Shown in pieces: positions 7,496-8,826 of a stretch of DNA of 8,826 nt. The stretch comes from Bacteroidales bacterium (GTDB lineage: Bacteria > Bacteroidota > Bacteroidia > Bacteroidales > Bacteroidaceae). Every line of letters starts with the position of its first letter. Position 1 is the stretch's first letter. The notes below the pieces were generated by a model. It was given only the letters and a program-made list of their open reading frames with translations, made no database searches and had not been told where the DNA came from. The position numbers were made by a program, and so were the translations under genes. The DNA is taken from the NCBI GenBank assembly GCA_004557035.1, contig SFFB01000048.1:1-8826 (forward strand), read 5' to 3'.

Positions 7496-7532
7496 AAAGA
7501 AAAGCTCTCCCCGAGCAACTGTCGAGGAGAGC
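7494..7532 (-). terminator. Proximal intrinsic terminator of the SIMPL gene
   Basis: On the minus strand, GCTCTCCTCGA (7532-7522) pairs with TCGGGGAGAGC (7514-7504) with one mismatch and a 7-nt loop. A T-rich tail TTTTCTTTTC (7503-7494) follows. It lies 25 bp after the SIMPL stop codon. Confidence 0.8.
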
Positions 7533-7557
7533 GTGTTATAACTTTTACTGCGACCGA

Positions 7558-8265
7558 TTACGATTTCAAGAAGTACGACACGTAGGTGACAATGCGCACG
7601 TTCTTAATGCCGGGCGTGTATTGGTCGCGGTCTTCGATGGAGAACTGGCCCTGCTGCGCGTCCTTAATCTTGCCGAGTCTGCTGCCCGAGTCTTCGGCAA
7701 ACTTCTCGGCCGCGGCGCGGGCGTTCTTGGTGGCCTCTTCAATCATGGCAGGCTTGATCTCGTTGAGTTTCGTAAACTCGTACTGCACCTGCTGGTCGTA
7801 GTCGTTGGCAGAAATGGCAATACCCTGCTTCAAGAGTTCGCCCATGCGCAGCATCAGCTGGTTGGCAAGCTCAATTTTGTCGGTGGTGACGGTGGTGATG
7901 CAGGTCACGTTGTAGCGGGCGCGGTTGAGATTGTCGGCATAGCGGTCGGCCTGCAAATCAATGATGCGCGGTGCACCGGCAGAAATCTCCTTTTCCTCGA
8001 TGCCGTTGCCCTTTAAGAAGGCGGCAATCACCTTATTGGCATTGTTGATGTCGGCATAAATGGCGTTGAGGTCGTTGCCCGTGGTTTTGTAAACGACGGG
8101 CCAAATCACTTTGTTGGCTTTTACCTCGCGCTCAGCCAGGCCGCGCACGGACACGATGCGGTCGCGCGTGGCGAGGGCATCCAAACCGAGATAAATAAAC
8201 ACGCCGAGCAGCACAAATCCAAGTGCCACTACTACTGATTCGATGCGAAATGATTTAATTTTCAT
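7558..8265 (-). CDS. SIMPL-domain (DUF541) protein, membrane-anchored
   Basis: This is a 235-aa protein of the SIMPL/DUF541 family, whose members sit in the periplasm or outer envelope. Their biochemical role is poorly defined, and some relatives are linked to oxidative stress or signalling. One N-terminal hydrophobic segment (about 10-28, VVVALGFVLLGVFIYLGL) is followed by ALATRD, with no good cleavage site, so it is probably an anchor with the rest in the periplasm. The SIMPL domain covers about 36-233 and opens with the family-typical RIVSVRGLAEREVKANKVIW. It continues with helical stretches (NDLNAIYADINNANKVIAAFL, EEATKNARAAAEKFAEDSG) and ends RIVTYVSYFLKS. Length and layout fit a complete Bacteroidales member. 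The ATG at 8265 is the only start that keeps the anchor. It is followed by two terminators and preceded by the terminator of the upstream gene, so it is probably a single-gene unit. Confidence 0.92.
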   Translation of the reverse strand: MKIKSFRIESVVVALGFVLLGVFIYLGLDALATRDRIVSVRGLAEREVKANKVIWPVVYKTTGNDLNAIYADINNANKVIAAFLKGNGIEEKEISAGAPRIIDLQADRYADNLNRARYNVTCITTVTTDKIELANQLMLRMGELLKQGIAISANDYDQQVQYEFTKLNEIKPAMIEEATKNARAAAEKFAEDSGSRLGKIKDAQQGQFSIEDRDQYTPGIKNVRIVTYVSYFLKS

Positions 8266-8278
8266 AATTCTGCGTATT

Positions 8279-8310
8279 TGAAATTAAAAAAATGACGCGC
8301 CGGCTGCAAA
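8279..8310 (-). promoter_or_regulatory. Possible SIMPL gene promoter overlapping upstream terminator
   Basis: On the minus strand, TTTG (8310-8307) is followed after 20 bp by TAATTTCA (8286-8279), a partial match to the -33/-7 pair TTTG / TAnnTTTG. The TTTG lies in the loop of the neighbouring terminator hairpin and the -7 box overlaps its T-tract. The placement ahead of the ATG at 8265 is right, but the -7 match is imperfect. Confidence 0.3.
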
Positions 8311-8330
8311 CTTGCTTGCTCCGGCGCGTC
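8286..8330 (-). terminator. Intrinsic terminator of the partial secreted-protein gene
   Basis: On the minus strand, GACGCGCCGG (8330-8321) pairs perfectly with CCGGCGCGTC (8303-8294) across a 17-nt loop, then A and seven T (8292-8286). It begins 17 bp after the stop codon at 8348-8350. It separates this gene from the SIMPL gene. Confidence 0.9.
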
Positions 8331-8347
8331 GCTTGTTTAGTATCAGA

Positions 8348-8826
8348 TTATTTTACGAGTTGCTTCTTGCCGGAAGTGATGTAGATGCCCTTTTCTGCCT
8401 TCTGCACGCGGCGGCCCGAAAGGTCGTACACGGGAGCGGCATTGCCGCCGTCCTGCACATTCAGGTTGCGAATGCCAGTATAGGTAAAGGTGAAAGGAAG
8501 TTCTTCTACGTCGAGCGCGGCAGGGAGGTAGGCGGTGTTGGCTGCTGCCGTGCCTGTTGCTGCGGCTTTAACGAAAGCCGTGCCTGCGGCGTTGAGCACA
8601 TAGTTTGTGCCTTCGGCATAACTGGCAGCGGCAAGCACGCCCGTGAGGGCATTGTCGTCGGCCGTGCCTTCAATGTCCGATGCAATCGCAAAGGTTTGCG
8701 TGCCGGCTTCTGCCTTGATCACGGCAGGGGTGCCTGCTTTAAGCGTGCCTTCAGCAAAACCGCCGTTGGCATAGAGATATGCCATGTCGCCGGTTGCCTC
8801 ATTCACGGTCTTAGCAGCATATACCT
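8348..8826 (-). CDS. Secreted Prevotella-type protein, C-terminal part only
   Basis: The minus-strand frame is open to the right edge, giving 158 codons before the stop at 8348. The GTG at 8806 is in frame, but the sequence continues upstream as VYAAKT without a stop, so it is not treated as the start. The visible part is Ala/Gly/Thr-rich and beta-like (GTLKAGTPAVIKAEAGTQTFAIAS, then NYVLNAAGTAFVKAA, NTAYLPA). This pattern recurs before the C-terminus of large Prevotella surface or secreted proteins, including some leucine-rich-repeat and glycoside hydrolase proteins. The end (PVYDLSGRRVQKAEKGIYITSGKKQLVK, last 28 residues) is the short C-terminal tail typical of such proteins, similar to but shorter than the tails of the adhesin and protease genes. 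The catalytic or binding part lies outside the window, so no function is assigned. A strong terminator follows. Confidence 0.85.
   Translation of the reverse strand, partial: VYAAKTVNEATGDMAYLYANGGFAEGTLKAGTPAVIKAEAGTQTFAIASDIEGTADDNALTGVLAAASYAEGTNYVLNAAGTAFVKAAATGTAAANTAYLPAALDVEELPFTFTYTGIRNLNVQDGGNAAPVYDLSGRRVQKAEKGIYITSGKKQLVK

Noticed and set aside
7492..8016. 174-codon plus-strand frame
   Set aside because: Antisense to the SIMPL gene and its terminator; the minus-strand frame has family-typical sequence and a membrane anchor.

Overview
The window looks like chromosomal DNA of a Bacteroidales bacterium, most likely of the Prevotella group. The evidence is two large secreted proteins with type IX secretion (T9SS)-like C-terminal tails, a third protein ending in the short 'YDLSGRRVQK...KGIYI..GKK' tail common in Prevotella/Bacteroides, A-rich leaders without Shine-Dalgarno sequences, and a TAnnTTTG-type promoter box. 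The central genes are visibly GC-rich, while the transposase and intergenic regions are more AT-rich. No RNA gene, CRISPR array or phage gene was seen.

Layout: (1) 1-1121, minus strand: an IS4-family transposase with an intact reading frame and a complete DDE/YREK catalytic core, cut by the left window edge. The end of its insertion sequence lies near 1243. (2) 1319-7117, plus strand: a two-gene unit with a 3-bp gap. The first gene encodes a 972-aa multidomain adhesin-like protein (two choice-of-anchor J/cleaved-adhesin domains, a PKD domain and a T9SS tail). The second encodes a 958-aa M6-family metalloprotease with a pro-region, an HEFGHNLGAPD zinc site, Fn3-type domains and a T9SS-like tail. 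(3) 7118-7557: a non-coding stretch between convergent genes. It holds a strong hairpin after the protease gene, an unusual 21-bp-period array of four 15-bp palindromes with mirror-image flanks, and two intrinsic terminators in tandem serving the minus strand. (4) 7558-8265, minus strand: a membrane-anchored SIMPL-domain (DUF541) protein. (5) 8348-8826, minus strand: the C-terminal part of a secreted protein, running off the right edge and ending in a clear intrinsic terminator.

How the genes may work together: the adhesin-like protein and the protease are tightly coupled, both appear bound for the same export route, and both carry a similar beta-sandwich module. They therefore look like a split counterpart of protease-adhesin polyproteins such as gingipains, working at or outside the cell surface. 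The insertion sequence sits about 75 bp upstream of this pair, and the remaining leader has no recognisable promoter, so the insertion may have changed the pair's expression. The palindrome array is the least explained structure in the window.
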